Origin: Streptococcus mitis
GTDB lineage: Bacteria; Bacillota; Bacilli; Lactobacillales; Streptococcaceae
Direction: 5' to 3'
Length of the DNA stretch: 49,539 nt
Assembly: GCF_005844455.1 (NCBI RefSeq)
Contig: NZ_SPGF01000010.1
Coordinates: forward strand, 1-49,539
Below, one piece after another: positions 37,101 through 46,455 of this stretch. Made by a program: the position numbers and the translations under genes. Every line of letters starts with the position of its first letter. Position 1 is the stretch's first letter. Under the pieces are notes generated by a model. The model ran no database searches, was not told the DNA's origin, and worked only from the letters and a program-made list of their open reading frames with translations.

Positions 37101-38555
37101 TGGGCGCAATTGCAATTCATTGCCAAGAACGCCGACTTAAATTCAAATGCTCGTGTGACTATCGCTGAGGCTCTTGTCGAATCCGATAAATGGAAAGACA
37201 TGACTCTCGAAGAGAAACAAGTAATCGTCAAGAACCAAGCTGGGTTACAAGCTATTTTTGATAGTGAGGAAAACCTCAAGATTTGGAATAGTATGCCAGC
37301 AGAAGTAAAACAACTTCTATTGGATAAAACAGACGTGATGAACAATGCGGAAATTGCTTCGCAAACTCTTAAAAATTATGACGCTCAAACTCCTAAAATT
37401 AAAGAACTATTAGCAAATGATAAAAATTTCAGAGATGCGGTATCTCGTTCTGCAGAAACTTTGAAAAATTGGAATGCTACGACTCTATTTACAAAAGATT
37501 TGAAACTAGATCCTACAAATGTTTTGAATAATGGGCAATTGTCAATAGATAAAATCATGGCTTGGAATCTATCTAATCCAGATACTAAATCATTAAATGC
37601 TACAGATAACACGGGCGGAGCAGTAGCAAGCGCGCAAGCAAGTGTGGACTCACCTACTCAAACATCGCCTATCAGCATCAACGCTACTGATGACACCGGA
37701 GGCGCTTCGCAATCGGCAAGCGCTAGTGTAAATGCTCCTTATCAATTATCCCCGATTGGAATCAATGCGTTAGATTTAACTGGGAATCCTTCTTCTACAG
37801 CGAGTGCAGGAGTCAACGCTGTTAAGCAGAATTCCCCAATTGATATCAATGCAACGAATAAGACGCAGGGCGAGGCTAATGCTGCAAGCAACGCAGTCAA
37901 TGCAGTTAAGCAGAATGGTCCGATAAATATCAATGCACAAAACAAAACAGGTGGAGTAATCAGTAGCGTATGGGCATCTTTAAGCTCTTTGCCAGCGTTT
38001 AAGTTTATTGATATCATCACACGACACTTTACTGAGCGGCACGCCAAGGGTACGGATAATCACCCTGGCGGTCTTGCGACAGTCAATGACCAACGAGGGA
38101 CCTTGTATAAAGAGTTGGTTACATTGCCGGACGGAACTTCATTTATTCCGCAAGGCCGTAACGTTACTTTACCACTTCCGCCTGGAACCAAGGTCATGAG
38201 AGCTGGTAAAACGCGTAGTTTGATGAATCGCTTGGGCATTCCGAATTATGAAAAAGGTATTGGATTTGAAGATACTAAAATTTCTCATCTAACCCGGCGT
38301 TTTCAAGAAATCAATACTAGAAACAGAATCTATAACTATTCGAAATCTTCATCCTCCACTAGCAATTTTGACAATCATTCAGACAGCAATAGCGGTCAAG
38401 CAATTGTGACTGAATTGGTTAGCTTAAAAGCAAGCGTGGAGGATTTGCTTGGCAAATTATTAGATAAGGATTCCAATACTTACCTAGATGGTCAAGTAAT
38501 CGCAGAGAACTCTTATCGCTATCAAGGAAATATTATGAGAAGGGAGGGGATTTAA
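34167..38555 (+). CDS. Tail tape measure protein
   Basis: At 1462 residues it sets the tail length (about 0.15 nm per residue gives roughly 200 nm by the usual rule). The N-terminal region is coiled-coil, followed by the TP901-type core (about 160-450) with VTAPIVAGAGIALKAAIDYE and a SATEIASVAEAAGQLG segment. Hydrophobic Gly/Ala-rich segments at about 530-640 could insert in membranes. Near residues 1140-1265 there are five tandem repeats of about 24-27 residues based on INATDxTGGA...SVNA...SPI. The C-terminus is polar. AAAGGAG is the ribosome site. Confidence 0.93.
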   Translation: MASNIGELVATATLDVAPFQSSVGRLKTYLKGVDNSLKAMENNFKGAGKNVTNLKSLLSQTGSALGSYQKLLSSQSERYNQLKASIGDVSTATAEQKQKLVEAGAGMTATAAKVAELQNRYEELAKSMRQAYIDDSAFTKFGNSAQELGNKFKNVGESVSGFGSALTKGVTAPIVAGAGIALKAAIDYESAFAGVKKTVDGTPQQFEKLSASIRNMAKEMPASATEIASVAEAAGQLGVPIGSIEGFTKTMINLGVSTNLSAEEAATSISKIGNIMQVSGDDLDTWSAKFGATVVGLGNNFATTESDIVNMANRLAASGKIAGLTTPEILGLSTAMSSVGIEAEAGGTAMTQTLTAISKAVSEGGNDLRLYAETAGTTADKFAEKWRTKPAEALQDFIRGLGKAKEQGKDTNKILDELGLTGIRQSNMLKSLGLAAETMGKAVGLANSEWEKGTALTDEANKRYETMQSKLQMLKNQLTDVAIEFGGPLLDALKDGLEAAKPWISTLADLAKQFSSMSREQQQNIIKWGLMAAAVGPAIKLLGGGISTIGGLIKVIGGLSRGIGILSGSLKYLKDLGGVASGLKAVAGSAGAVETAAAGAASNAGALSGAFGALANPIGLLVGGSALLAAGLVYLGNKKDEARIKTEEFGSQLSDTATKDLRDFQTKVDETSTAIANFGTHAGDAEKVSESFRKLHEEVASGAEKASQRMEELAKKLGFSDEEIAKMRAKNDQVVSNTDAMANQVSEIYKRHNGDASKFSQEEKEIVLNNQKEMIKARISMMELSGEQQKAALQALNGEIGSLNETQLKHTRDVLKKALDEENQLYKTSKDGLKQLLDGKFIDQETYNQKLQTLTDNHNQTMQTLGTKYYQVMKAMDEEWKTRTRSNIGNNYWEEAKKVLEEYGLSYEEIGKKAAEASQKVGDSNSILAKYTNDMSKEVKEANDAWSLLVGNINENGNFEVKSNVKEVIGEATQSAEGWAQLQFIAKNADLNSNARVTIAEALVESDKWKDMTLEEKQVIVKNQAGLQAIFDSEENLKIWNSMPAEVKQLLLDKTDVMNNAEIASQTLKNYDAQTPKIKELLANDKNFRDAVSRSAETLKNWNATTLFTKDLKLDPTNVLNNGQLSIDKIMAWNLSNPDTKSLNATDNTGGAVASAQASVDSPTQTSPISINATDDTGGASQSASASVNAPYQLSPIGINALDLTGNPSSTASAGVNAVKQNSPIDINATNKTQGEANAASNAVNAVKQNGPININAQNKTGGVISSVWASLSSLPAFKFIDIITRHFTERHAKGTDNHPGGLATVNDQRGTLYKELVTLPDGTSFIPQGRNVTLPLPPGTKVMRAGKTRSLMNRLGIPNYEKGIGFEDTKISHLTRRFQEINTRNRIYNYSKSSSSTSNFDNHSDSNSGQAIVTELVSLKASVEDLLGKLLDKDSNTYLDGQVIAENSYRYQGNIMRREGI

Positions 38556-39256
38556 TGGCGAATTATTTAAAAGTGAATGATTTTTCAACAACCGGTTTTA
38601 AAAACTGCGTAGTAACTGATTTTGGCACAATTCATTCTGCCAATCCTCGTTTCTCGGAGCAATTGAAGTTGTATGGGATGAATGGGAGTTACAACCAGGA
38701 AGAAGGGACTTTTGATAATTATGAGAGAACCATTCGGGTGTTTTTCGAACGATTTTCAAATTTAGCAACCTTGGTTGAAAAGTTTCAACCAGTTGGAAAT
38801 CGTTTAGAGTTTAGCTACCAGCCTGATTCATTATTCTATGCCGATCTCTTAGATACCGAAATCGTTCCCAAAGGTATGTATGGTTGGGAATTGGCAATCA
38901 AGTTAGATATGCAACCATTCAGATATCAGAAGAGCGTAGATCATGTGGTTCTTACTGCATCTGGTACAATCAACAATCTTGGAACAATCTATTCAGAGCC
39001 TATCATCGAAATCGAGGGAGATGGTGACGTCTCTCTTACGATTGGCCGTAAGACTATGTACCTAGCGATTAAGACCAAGGCTACGATTGATTGTAGACAA
39101 GGCAAGCAAAACATCTATAACGCTAATGGCGCAGTTCAGAATACGCTTCGGAAACGTGGAGGGTTCTTAGAAATCCCGACTGGTAAGGTTGGTGTTTCAT
39201 TCACTGGAACCGTCCGTAAGATTACTATTCGACCGAATTGGAGGTATAAGATTTGA
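38555..39256 (+). CDS. Distal tail protein (Dit)
   Basis: The 233-residue hub protein joins the tail tube to the tip. The N-terminal siphovirus-tail fold starts YLKVNDFSTTGFKNCVVTDF, with YNQEEGTFDNYERTI and the galectin-like C-terminal part following. It overlaps the tape measure stop (TAATG) and its stop overlaps the TTG start of tal, as usual for this module. Confidence 0.88.
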   Translation: MANYLKVNDFSTTGFKNCVVTDFGTIHSANPRFSEQLKLYGMNGSYNQEEGTFDNYERTIRVFFERFSNLATLVEKFQPVGNRLEFSYQPDSLFYADLLDTEIVPKGMYGWELAIKLDMQPFRYQKSVDHVVLTASGTINNLGTIYSEPIIEIEGDGDVSLTIGRKTMYLAIKTKATIDCRQGKQNIYNANGAVQNTLRKRGGFLEIPTGKVGVSFTGTVRKITIRPNWRYKI

Positions 39257-42200
39257 TTTATTTAACAAATGGAAATATGCCTCTGAATGCTGCCTATTCT
39301 GATGAAATTGTTCAAGAGGATAATAGTACCTACCAATTGAGCTTCCGATTTCCGACCTCGGATTCCTTATGGGAGCAGTTGAAGGAGGAAACGTTCCTAA
39401 CGGCTGATGACCTTCACGGTGAACAGGATTTTGTCATTTTCGAGGTAGAGAAGAAGCATGGCTATATTCAAGTCTATGCGAATCAAGTATTCACCCTCTT
39501 GAACAACTACGTGGTCAATCCAATCTCTTTGGATAGACAGACTGGTTCGACTGCCTTGAGTCGCTTTGCAGGTAGTATCACTCGTAACAATCCATTCTCG
39601 TTCTTCTCTGATATTGAAGATAGACACACCTTTAATATCGATTCTAAGAATGCCATGGAGGCGTTTGCGAAAGATAAACACTCTATTATTGGTCAATGGG
39701 GTGGCGACCTCGTGCGTCATGGATACCAGGTTCGACTGTTGAAAAATGGCGGTTCAGAAAATGAATCGCTTTTTATGTACAAAAAAAACCTGTCTAGCTA
39801 TCAGCACAAGACCTCTACCAAGTCTTTGAAAACTCGAATCACCTTTAAGACTACCGTCAAAGGTGAGGGAGAGAAAGTGCCTGATCGTACGTTCACTGTT
39901 ACTATCGATAGTCCACTCATTAACAAATACAGTCAAATCTACGAAGATGTGATTGAGGTTAATGACCAGGATGTGAAGGATGAAGCAAGCCTACGCAAGT
40001 ATGGTGAGCAGTATTATAGAACATCGCTTTGCGACATGATGGAAGATAGCCTTGAGATTGAGGTTGTCTGTCAGAGTGACGTGTCTGTTCAGATGTTCGA
40101 TGTCGTGAGTATCTTCCACGAGCGTTACAATCTCGACGTGCGCAAGAAGATTACTAAGTACACTTACTCGCCGATGGCCAAGAAGCTGAAATCTATCGGA
40201 TTCGGTCAATTTCAGTCTGGACTTGCAAATGCGATTGGAAATGCAGTGAGTGATGCAGTCAAGGGAGAGGCACAACAACTTCAAGACGATTTTGAAAGGC
40301 AGTTAGCAAGAGAGCTCAAGAATGCTGACCTTACTTTTGACCGGCAAAAAGAAGAGTTGATCAATCAATTCACAGATGGTCTCAACGCTACCAAAGCCAG
40401 AGCTGAAGAAGTTAAGAGAGAACTCTCTGATACGATTGACCAGCGCTTTGACAGTTTTGACAATGGGCCTCTACAAGAAGCCAAGCGCAGAGCTGAAGAA
40501 GCCTTGCGAAGCGCTGGCGCAAGTACCTTGCTTGCTCAAGAAGCGAAGCGGATTGGGTTGGATTCTGTTGCCAAACTTGAAGAATTCAAGAAACAGGCTA
40601 CGAGCGCCCAGACGGCCTTGTCGGGTGATTTGGATGTATTGAAACAGAAAGTCACAAGCGAGGTCAATCAAGCTTCAGAGTACCGCAGAACGACCACAGA
40701 GGCTCTTAGTCGCATGACTGGCCAGATGGACGGATTTGCGACCAAATCAGAAGTTAAGCAAGGCATTGATGGATTGACTCAAGCCTTTGCTAAGATAAAG
40801 GTTGGTAGTCGTAACTATGCTGAAGACTACGACTTTTCACGAGGTCTCTGGATATACTCTCAAGGTGACAGTAGTCCTGTTGATTGGAAAATCATCAACG
40901 GCGAATACAACGTCAAAGGCACGACTAACACTTGGAAACAGATGCAAATCCACTCAAAAGAGGGTAGTCGATCTTCGTGGAAGAGTTCGACAGCTCTTCT
41001 TGAGTTGGGAATTGGCGAGACTTACACCCTCTCATTTCAAGGGATTTGCTACTCTGGTTCTCCAAACGTCTGGGTATCCTTAAGGGCTAATCGGACAGCG
41101 CCTGGCAATCCTGAAATCATGAATGGTAATTTCAATCTCACGTCCAGCTGGCAGACTTATCAAGTTACTATCCCAGCGCTGACCAAGCCTGATAATTTCG
41201 ATTTCTGGCGAATTATCCTCGGTTATAACGAGATCGGCCATGTGGCATTTCGTAAAGTCGAGCTAACTAGGAGCTCTACTCGTATAGATGCAGGCCCTGC
41301 TCCTGAAGATGGTAAGACGGACCTGGTCGTTGCCAAATCTGAATTTGAGAAGACTGCTGAAGGTCTGTCTGCTAAGATGACGGCAGTTGAGCGTTACGTC
41401 AATCAAGATGGCCAGCGACAAGAGAGCTTGCAACGCTATGCTCGTGAGGAAAGCGCGAAACAAGCGACGGCAGTTCGTGAGCAGATATCTAGAGACTACG
41501 TTGGGAAATCAGCTTATCAAGAGGATGTAAGAGGTCTTGAACGTCGATTTAGTGCAATAAGCACGCAGACGAACAACGACATCGCTTCAAAGATTGCTCA
41601 GTACAAGCAGACGGTTGATGGGCAATTTGCAAACATCTCATCTCAGATTTCTGGCAAGGTCAATCAGACGGACTTCCAGCGAGTGCAAGAGACTAGCAAG
41701 CTGTACGAACGCATCATCGGTCGTAGTGAGTCTGATGTCGCTGATAAAGTCGCTCGTATGGCTATGACCAATCAGCTGTTCCAGGTAGAGGTGGCTAAGG
41801 CTGCAAAAGGTGGTCGAAATTATATCAGAAATGGTCAATTTAAGAACGGTTCAAAAAATTGGCTTGAATATCAATCTGTCAATTTTGGCTTGTACTTCAA
41901 TTACCAGCATTCCCAAGCCCCCAATAACCGCAATCGTCCAGGGGCTCATTTTTTTCACGACTCACAAAATGTCGCAGATTTCTTTGGTTTGCAACAGGCT
42001 TTTGCTTTTGAAGGTGTTCGAGGAGAAAAAGTGAGTGTATCTCTCCTTGTCTCAAAAGACGGTGATGATACCTACAGTGGTCTGAGAGTCGCTTTGCATT
42101 ACATCAAAAATAAAAACATTGTTGGACAAGAGTGGCAAGGAATTCCAAGCGCGCAAATAACTTCGAAGTACAAGCGTTTCACATTTACGTTTACTCTATC

Positions 42201-43533
42201 TGATGATGTTGACCAAATGAATTTGATGCTATTTGGCGAAAAAGGAAAGACCATCAATCTCTATGTGACAGATGTTCAGCTTGAGAGAGGTTCTATAGCA
42301 ACGGATTACAAAGAAAGTCCTGATGATACCGACGAAGCGATTCGCTCTGTCCAAACTCAACTAGCTGGCTCGTGGGCTGTTCAGAACATCAATTCAGCTG
42401 GAGATATCATCTCTGGAATCAATCTGGGCGCTAACGGTCATAATCGACTTGACGGGAAATTGACTCACATTACTGGCGAGACCTTGATTGAAAGAGCTGT
42501 CATCAAGTCTGCTATGGTTGATAAGCTGAAGACGGCCAATTTTGAAGCTGGTTCGGTGACTACTGTAGTTTTAGACGCTGAAGCGGTCACGGCTGAAAAA
42601 TTGAAAGTTGACCAGGCTTTCTTTAATAAATTTGTCGCAAACGAAGCTTACTTGAAACAACTATTTGCCAAGCAAGCCTTTATCAACCGCGTTCAGAGTG
42701 TTGCGATTGATGCAAGTCAGGTTCGTTCAGGTATTTTAAGCGGTGACCGAATCTACGGCGGAACGATTCGAGGGACCAACATCTATGGAGGAACCTTAAC
42801 AGGCCACACTAAAATTCAACTAGGTTCTTACGGTTCGTTTGATACTGTCAATGGTGGTCTGCAGATTAACGTGCCTCGCGATTACAATGCTAAAGACGGG
42901 CTGGGAGTCCAGTTCATTGGTTCTTACGGTCGTGGAGAGAATGTCCCTTACGGTCTTTTCATTTACAAAGACTCGGATTTTACTACTGGTGGTTACGCAA
43001 GCAAAAGTGATGACTTTCTATTAACAGTAGAGGGATACATCAAAGCGAACGGAATAGGCTGGCTAAAAACAGGTTTAGGAAAAGTCGGAAGCGTATCGAC
43101 AGGAACACTAGCTTTCTGGAATTCTACCGTCGCATTGGATTTCGCTCCAAGCGATATTTATTATACGTACGGCGGTCAAGCGTATGGCTTGTGGGCAATT
43201 ATTAAGCAAAATTTCTCAGATAGACGTCTGAAAGAAAACATCGTTGATTGCAAGCATAAGGCTATTGATTATATCCAGCAATTCCAGTTCAAGGAATACG
43301 ATTGGAAGAAGCAAGAGGATAGACCACGACAAGCACACACGAAGATTGGTTTGATCGCTCAAGAGGTTCAAGCAGTGGATTCTACGCTTGTTTACGAGAA
43401 CGGAGACACGTTGAATTTGGATAATCTCAGATTGACTAATATAGCACTTAAAGCAATTCAGGAACTTGCTCTTGAAAATAAAACATTAACACACAGATTG
43501 GAGAATTTAGAAAATGAACGAAGAACAACTTAA
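39253..43533 (+). CDS. Tail-associated receptor-binding protein (Tal) with C-terminal S74 chaperone
   Basis: The 1426-residue tip protein starts with TTG behind GGAGG. Residues 1-370 form the prophage-endopeptidase-tail region (YSDEIVQEDNSTYQLSFRFP). A coiled-coil follows (about 330-500). Two carbohydrate-binding-like modules begin at VGSRNYAEDYDF (about 517) and GGRNYIRNGQFK (about 853). The last 100 residues are a Peptidase S74 intramolecular chaperone with SDRRLKENI, where the Ser and Lys act in self-cleavage, ending in a coiled-coil. It probably binds the host surface, and the chaperone part is likely shed after trimerisation. It overlaps the next gene by 20 bases. Confidence 0.88.
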   Translation: MIYLTNGNMPLNAAYSDEIVQEDNSTYQLSFRFPTSDSLWEQLKEETFLTADDLHGEQDFVIFEVEKKHGYIQVYANQVFTLLNNYVVNPISLDRQTGSTALSRFAGSITRNNPFSFFSDIEDRHTFNIDSKNAMEAFAKDKHSIIGQWGGDLVRHGYQVRLLKNGGSENESLFMYKKNLSSYQHKTSTKSLKTRITFKTTVKGEGEKVPDRTFTVTIDSPLINKYSQIYEDVIEVNDQDVKDEASLRKYGEQYYRTSLCDMMEDSLEIEVVCQSDVSVQMFDVVSIFHERYNLDVRKKITKYTYSPMAKKLKSIGFGQFQSGLANAIGNAVSDAVKGEAQQLQDDFERQLARELKNADLTFDRQKEELINQFTDGLNATKARAEEVKRELSDTIDQRFDSFDNGPLQEAKRRAEEALRSAGASTLLAQEAKRIGLDSVAKLEEFKKQATSAQTALSGDLDVLKQKVTSEVNQASEYRRTTTEALSRMTGQMDGFATKSEVKQGIDGLTQAFAKIKVGSRNYAEDYDFSRGLWIYSQGDSSPVDWKIINGEYNVKGTTNTWKQMQIHSKEGSRSSWKSSTALLELGIGETYTLSFQGICYSGSPNVWVSLRANRTAPGNPEIMNGNFNLTSSWQTYQVTIPALTKPDNFDFWRIILGYNEIGHVAFRKVELTRSSTRIDAGPAPEDGKTDLVVAKSEFEKTAEGLSAKMTAVERYVNQDGQRQESLQRYAREESAKQATAVREQISRDYVGKSAYQEDVRGLERRFSAISTQTNNDIASKIAQYKQTVDGQFANISSQISGKVNQTDFQRVQETSKLYERIIGRSESDVADKVARMAMTNQLFQVEVAKAAKGGRNYIRNGQFKNGSKNWLEYQSVNFGLYFNYQHSQAPNNRNRPGAHFFHDSQNVADFFGLQQAFAFEGVRGEKVSVSLLVSKDGDDTYSGLRVALHYIKNKNIVGQEWQGIPSAQITSKYKRFTFTFTLSDDVDQMNLMLFGEKGKTINLYVTDVQLERGSIATDYKESPDDTDEAIRSVQTQLAGSWAVQNINSAGDIISGINLGANGHNRLDGKLTHITGETLIERAVIKSAMVDKLKTANFEAGSVTTVVLDAEAVTAEKLKVDQAFFNKFVANEAYLKQLFAKQAFINRVQSVAIDASQVRSGILSGDRIYGGTIRGTNIYGGTLTGHTKIQLGSYGSFDTVNGGLQINVPRDYNAKDGLGVQFIGSYGRGENVPYGLFIYKDSDFTTGGYASKSDDFLLTVEGYIKANGIGWLKTGLGKVGSVSTGTLAFWNSTVALDFAPSDIYYTYGGQAYGLWAIIKQNFSDRRLKENIVDCKHKAIDYIQQFQFKEYDWKKQEDRPRQAHTKIGLIAQEVQAVDSTLVYENGDTLNLDNLRLTNIALKAIQELALENKTLTHRLENLENERRTT

Positions 43534-43717
43534 CCAGGTTCTGGAAATGACAATTGATGACATGTTAGTTGACTCAAAGACATCAATGCTTAGATATAAT
43601 CTGTTGAAGATTCAACTTAGGGAAAAAGAAGCAGAGAATCAAAGACTTCAAGCACGAGTAGAGGAGCTGGAAGCTCTGCTTGATGAACAAACTAAACCAG
43701 CTGAAGAAGGAGAATAA
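43514..43717 (+). CDS. Small coiled-coil phage protein (67 aa)
   Basis: The product is a charged helix with clear heptads (LREKEAENQRLQARVEELEA) between an acidic N-terminus and tail. It is encoded at the end of tal, overlapping by 20 bases. It may be a tip accessory. Short coiled-coil proteins at this position are frequent in streptococcal phages. Confidence 0.7.
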   Translation: MNEEQLNQVLEMTIDDMLVDSKTSMLRYNLLKIQLREKEAENQRLQARVEELEALLDEQTKPAEEGE

Positions 43718-43719
43718 AC

Positions 43720-44070
43720 ATGGCAGAAACAACTCAAAACACAGACAACTTGCTAGATCTTACGAAAATCACAGAACCATTTGACCTTGCGACCGCTTTG
43801 CACTACATGAAAGAAAATGGGGAATTCATTCGTTGCAAGAATGCAAACAACGACTTCTATATGTATCATGATATTCAAAAACGTCCTGTGATCGTAAATG
43901 GTCGTCGTCAATTTAAGGATGTTGAAACCGTTTGGGCGTTCAATCAGTGGGGGGGTACAACCACAACTATCAACGTAGCCGATCTATTTAATCAGGAATT
44001 TTACATCATGAAATTTGATGCAGAGGGCAATCCTGACTGGACGGATCCAACGGTAAAACCTAAAGAATAA
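43720..44070 (+). CDS. Hypothetical protein between tail tip and holin (116 aa)
   Basis: The soluble product begins MAETTQNTDNLLDLTKITEP and contains YMYHDIQKRPVIVNGRRQF and a Trp-rich DVETVWAFNQWGG segment. No family is recognised with confidence. It follows the coiled-coil gene after two bases and precedes the holins. Confidence 0.65.
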   Translation: MAETTQNTDNLLDLTKITEPFDLATALHYMKENGEFIRCKNANNDFYMYHDIQKRPVIVNGRRQFKDVETVWAFNQWGGTTTTINVADLFNQEFYIMKFDAEGNPDWTDPTVKPKE

Positions 44071-44079
44071 GAGGTGTGT

Positions 44080-44496
44080 ATGCAAATCGAAATTTTTAAT
44101 TTTTTAAGAAGCGTCGTCCAGACTGAAGACGGCCTGGTCTTGTACGCTCTAGCTTTGATTGTCTCAATGGAAATCATCGATTTCTTGACAGGGACAATTG
44201 CTGCTATCGCAAACCCTGACATCGAGTATAAGAGTAAAATCGGCATTTACGGACTTCTTCGAAAAATTTCAGGGGTTCTCTTATTAATGATCCTTATCCC
44301 AATGTCTGTCCTATTGCCTGAGAAGACAGGTTTCGCTTTCTTGTACTCGATTTATCTCGGGTACATCGCATTTACATTTCAATCGCTCATTGAAAATTAC
44401 CGCAAATTAAAAGGAAACGTTACTCTTTTTCAGCCAATTTTAAAAGCATTTCAGCGCTTGTTTGAAAAAGACGAAGATAAAAACAAAGGAGAATAA
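44080..44496 (+). CDS. Holin, phage_holin_4/toxin-secretion type (138 aa)
   Basis: Three or four hydrophobic segments are visible: LVLYALALIVSMEIIDFLTG, KISGVLLLMILIPMSVLL and FLYSIYLGYIAFTFQSL. The C-terminus is charged and ends DKNKGE. The motif MEIIDFLTGTIAA is typical of the family. It should form lesions in the membrane to release the lysin. ATG at 44080 has AGAGGTG upstream. Confidence 0.88.
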   Translation: MQIEIFNFLRSVVQTEDGLVLYALALIVSMEIIDFLTGTIAAIANPDIEYKSKIGIYGLLRKISGVLLLMILIPMSVLLPEKTGFAFLYSIYLGYIAFTFQSLIENYRKLKGNVTLFQPILKAFQRLFEKDEDKNKGE

Positions 44497-44499
44497 CAC

Positions 44500-44832
44500 A
44501 TGCAACAAATCAATGAAATTATCGCAAATGGAGCAATCAGTATCCTTGTCATTTTGGCAGGCGTCGCAGTCAAATCGGTCAAAGATTTTTTGATTAAAAA
44601 AGGCGGAGAAAAGACCATCAAGATTGTCGAAATCTTGGCCAAGAACGCGGTCAATGCTGTGGAACAGGTCGCATCTGAAACTGGCTATAAAGGTGAAGAA
44701 AAGCTGGAGCAAGCACGTACTAAAATCCGTGCTGAGCTGACCAAATACAACATTAGCATGACAGACAAGGGTCTAGACACTTTTGTTGAGTCAGCAGTTA
44801 AACAGATGAATGATAGCTGGAAGGGAGAATAA
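44500..44832 (+). CDS. Holin, LL-H type (110 aa)
   Basis: One N-terminal membrane helix ([15 protein letters not shown]) is followed by the conserved amphipathic helices [20 protein letters not shown] and a [13 protein letters not shown] segment, matching phage_holin_6 (LL-H family). With the preceding gene it forms a two-component holin system as in many pneumococcal phages. AAAGGAG is the ribosome site. Confidence 0.87.
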   Translation: MQQINEIIANGAISILVILAGVAVKSVKDFLIKKGGEKTIKIVEILAKNAVNAVEQVASETGYKGEEKLEQARTKIRAELTKYNISMTDKGLDTFVESAVKQMNDSWKGE

Positions 44833-44836
44833 ACAA

Positions 44837-45838
44837 ATGAAAAAAAACGACTTATTCATCGATGTATCTTCACATAACGGCTATAATATTGAGGGTATTA
44901 TAGAAGATATAGGAACGACTAACACTATTATCAAGATTTCAGAAGGTACGACATACATTAACCCTTGCTTGTCTGCTCAGGTGGAACAATCAAACCCTAT
45001 CGGATTCTACCATTTTGCGTGGTTTGGTGGAGACGTGGAAGAAGCAGAAAGAGAAGCACGCTACTTCCTTGATAATGTACCTCAAAAAGTAAAATACTTG
45101 TGTCTTGATTACGAGGATCACGCAAGCGGAGATAAACAGGCAAATACAGATGCATGTATTCGCTTTATGGAAATCCTCAAAGAAAATGGCTATGAGCCAA
45201 TCTATTACAGCTACAAGCCATTCACGCTAAATAATATTGACTATCAGCAAATCCTTGCAGAGTTCCCAAATAGTCTTTGGATCGCTGGGTATGGGCTAAA
45301 TGATGGTACAGCTAACTTTGAATATTTTCCATCAATGGATGGGATTCGATGGTGGCAATACTCTTCAAATCCGTACGACAAAAACATTGTTTTACTAGAT
45401 GACGAAGAAGCTAAGCCCAAATGGAAAAGAAATGATACTGGATGGTGGTGGGAGGAGTCAGATGGTTCTTATCCGACAGACCGCTGGAAGAAAATCAATG
45501 GGGAGTGGTTCCGATTTGATAATCGTGGCTATTGCCTAATCAATCGTTGGTTTAATGATGGTAAAGACTGGTTCTATCTTGACAAGCGTGGTGCTATGGT
45601 CACAGGCTGGATGTACATTGGTAATTACTGGTATTACTTCAAGTCAGATGGGCGCATGGCTAAAGGTTGGGTGAAATACCGTGAAACTTGGTACTATCTT
45701 GATGAAAAGAATGGAGATATGAAATCAAATCAATTCATTAAATCAGGAAATGGCTGGTACTACCTCAAACCAGATGGCACGATGGCAGACAAGCCAGAAT
45801 TTACAGTTGAGCCAGATGGCTTGATTACCACTAAATAA
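44837..45838 (+). CDS. Endolysin: GH25 lysozyme with choline-binding repeats (Cpl-1 type)
   Basis: The 333-residue muramidase closely follows the recalled sequence of lysozyme Cpl-1. The GH25 domain (about 1-190) keeps Asp9 (FIDVSSHNG), Asp91 and Glu93 (LDYEDH). A linker follows, then about six choline-binding repeats (such as [19 protein letters not shown] and [10 protein letters not shown]) and the Cpl-like C-terminus EPDGLITTK. It cuts cell-wall glycan of choline-containing streptococci; exit requires the holins. GGGAG lies upstream of the ATG at 44837. Confidence 0.96.
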   Translation: MKKNDLFIDVSSHNGYNIEGIIEDIGTTNTIIKISEGTTYINPCLSAQVEQSNPIGFYHFAWFGGDVEEAEREARYFLDNVPQKVKYLCLDYEDHASGDKQANTDACIRFMEILKENGYEPIYYSYKPFTLNNIDYQQILAEFPNSLWIAGYGLNDGTANFEYFPSMDGIRWWQYSSNPYDKNIVLLDDEEAKPKWKRNDTGWWWEESDGSYPTDRWKKINGEWFRFDNRGYCLINRWFNDGKDWFYLDKRGAMVTGWMYIGNYWYYFKSDGRMAKGWVKYRETWYYLDEKNGDMKSNQFIKSGNGWYYLKPDGTMADKPEFTVEPDGLITTK

Positions 45839-45886
45839 TTTTTAAAAAATAAAACGAAAGGAAAACTTTTCTAAAATTGTGTATCT

Positions 45887-45914
45887 ACCGCAGGCTCAGG
45901 CTTGCGGTTTTTTT
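45887..45914 (+). terminator. Late-operon terminator
   Basis: ACCGCA-g-GC-TCAG-GC-t-TGCGGT forms a near-perfect hairpin and is followed by a run of seven Ts. It ends the structural and lysis operon 50 bases after the lysin gene. Confidence 0.92.
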
Positions 45915-46339
45915 GTTTGCTCTGGAATACGCTTGATAATCGCTTGAAATTCCTAAAAAACCTTTATAGATATAGGGCTAGGGGTGTTCTTTTTCGCTTG
46001 AATATTTTTATTTTGCTCTGAAATTGACTTGTTAAAGTCAACAATTAGCTTTATAAAGCGCTTGGTTGCCAATTTTGTTGACGTTAACAAAACTGGATCT
46101 TGTATTTCTAGTTTGCAAAAACACGCATTTTGAACGATTAGAAACAAAAATCTCAATCCTATTGTTCAAAAAAGCGTTTTCTCGAAGAATAGGGAGGGGG
46201 ATCGTGGCGCATTATTGTCAAAAACGCCATTTTGTTAATAATAGTTCCCTTTAATTCTTCGATTATTGTCAAAAACGGTGTTTTGTTAAAATCAATATTT
46301 TTGATGAAGATTTTTTGAAATAGAAGTAGAAAATTGTGG
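45915..46339. repeat. Non-coding segment with related imperfect palindromes
   Basis: No gene is supported. It holds an inverted repeat TTGACTT/AAGTCAA (46024-46041), TTTTGTT-gacgtt-AACAAAA (46073-46092), and two direct copies of ATTATTGTCAAAAACG...TTTTGTTAA at 46211-46242 and 46262-46290, 51 bases apart, each nearly palindromic. A diverged copy, ATTGTTCAAAAAAGCGTTTTC, is at 46161. The arrangement looks like binding sites for a protein, perhaps part of attP or an excision complex. Confidence 0.5.
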
Positions 46340-46394
46340 TATAATGCAAGTAGATTTTAATACAGGATTGAGCCGTGATTTACGCGGTTTTTTG
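46340..46394 (+). ncRNA. Candidate tiny RNA next to attR
   Basis: An extended -10 TGGTATAAT (46337-46345) is followed about 28 bases later by the hairpin CCGTG-ATTTA-CGCGG (46373-46387) and a run of six Ts. A transcript would be about 42 bases. No ORF fits. A clear -35 is missing (TTGAAA lies 19 bases upstream). Confidence 0.4.
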
Positions 46395-46405
46395 GGAAAA
46401 CATGA

Positions 46406-46420
46406 CCTAAAACAGACCCT
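46406..46420. promoter_or_regulatory. Copy of the candidate integrase arm site
   Basis: CCTAAAACAGACCCT is identical to 5420-5434 beside attL and lies 36 bases from the attR core. In the excised circle the two copies would flank the core, as integrase arm sites do. Confidence 0.5.
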
Positions 46421-46455
46421 AAAATCGCTATGAGTTGATTTAACAATCTTTCCAA

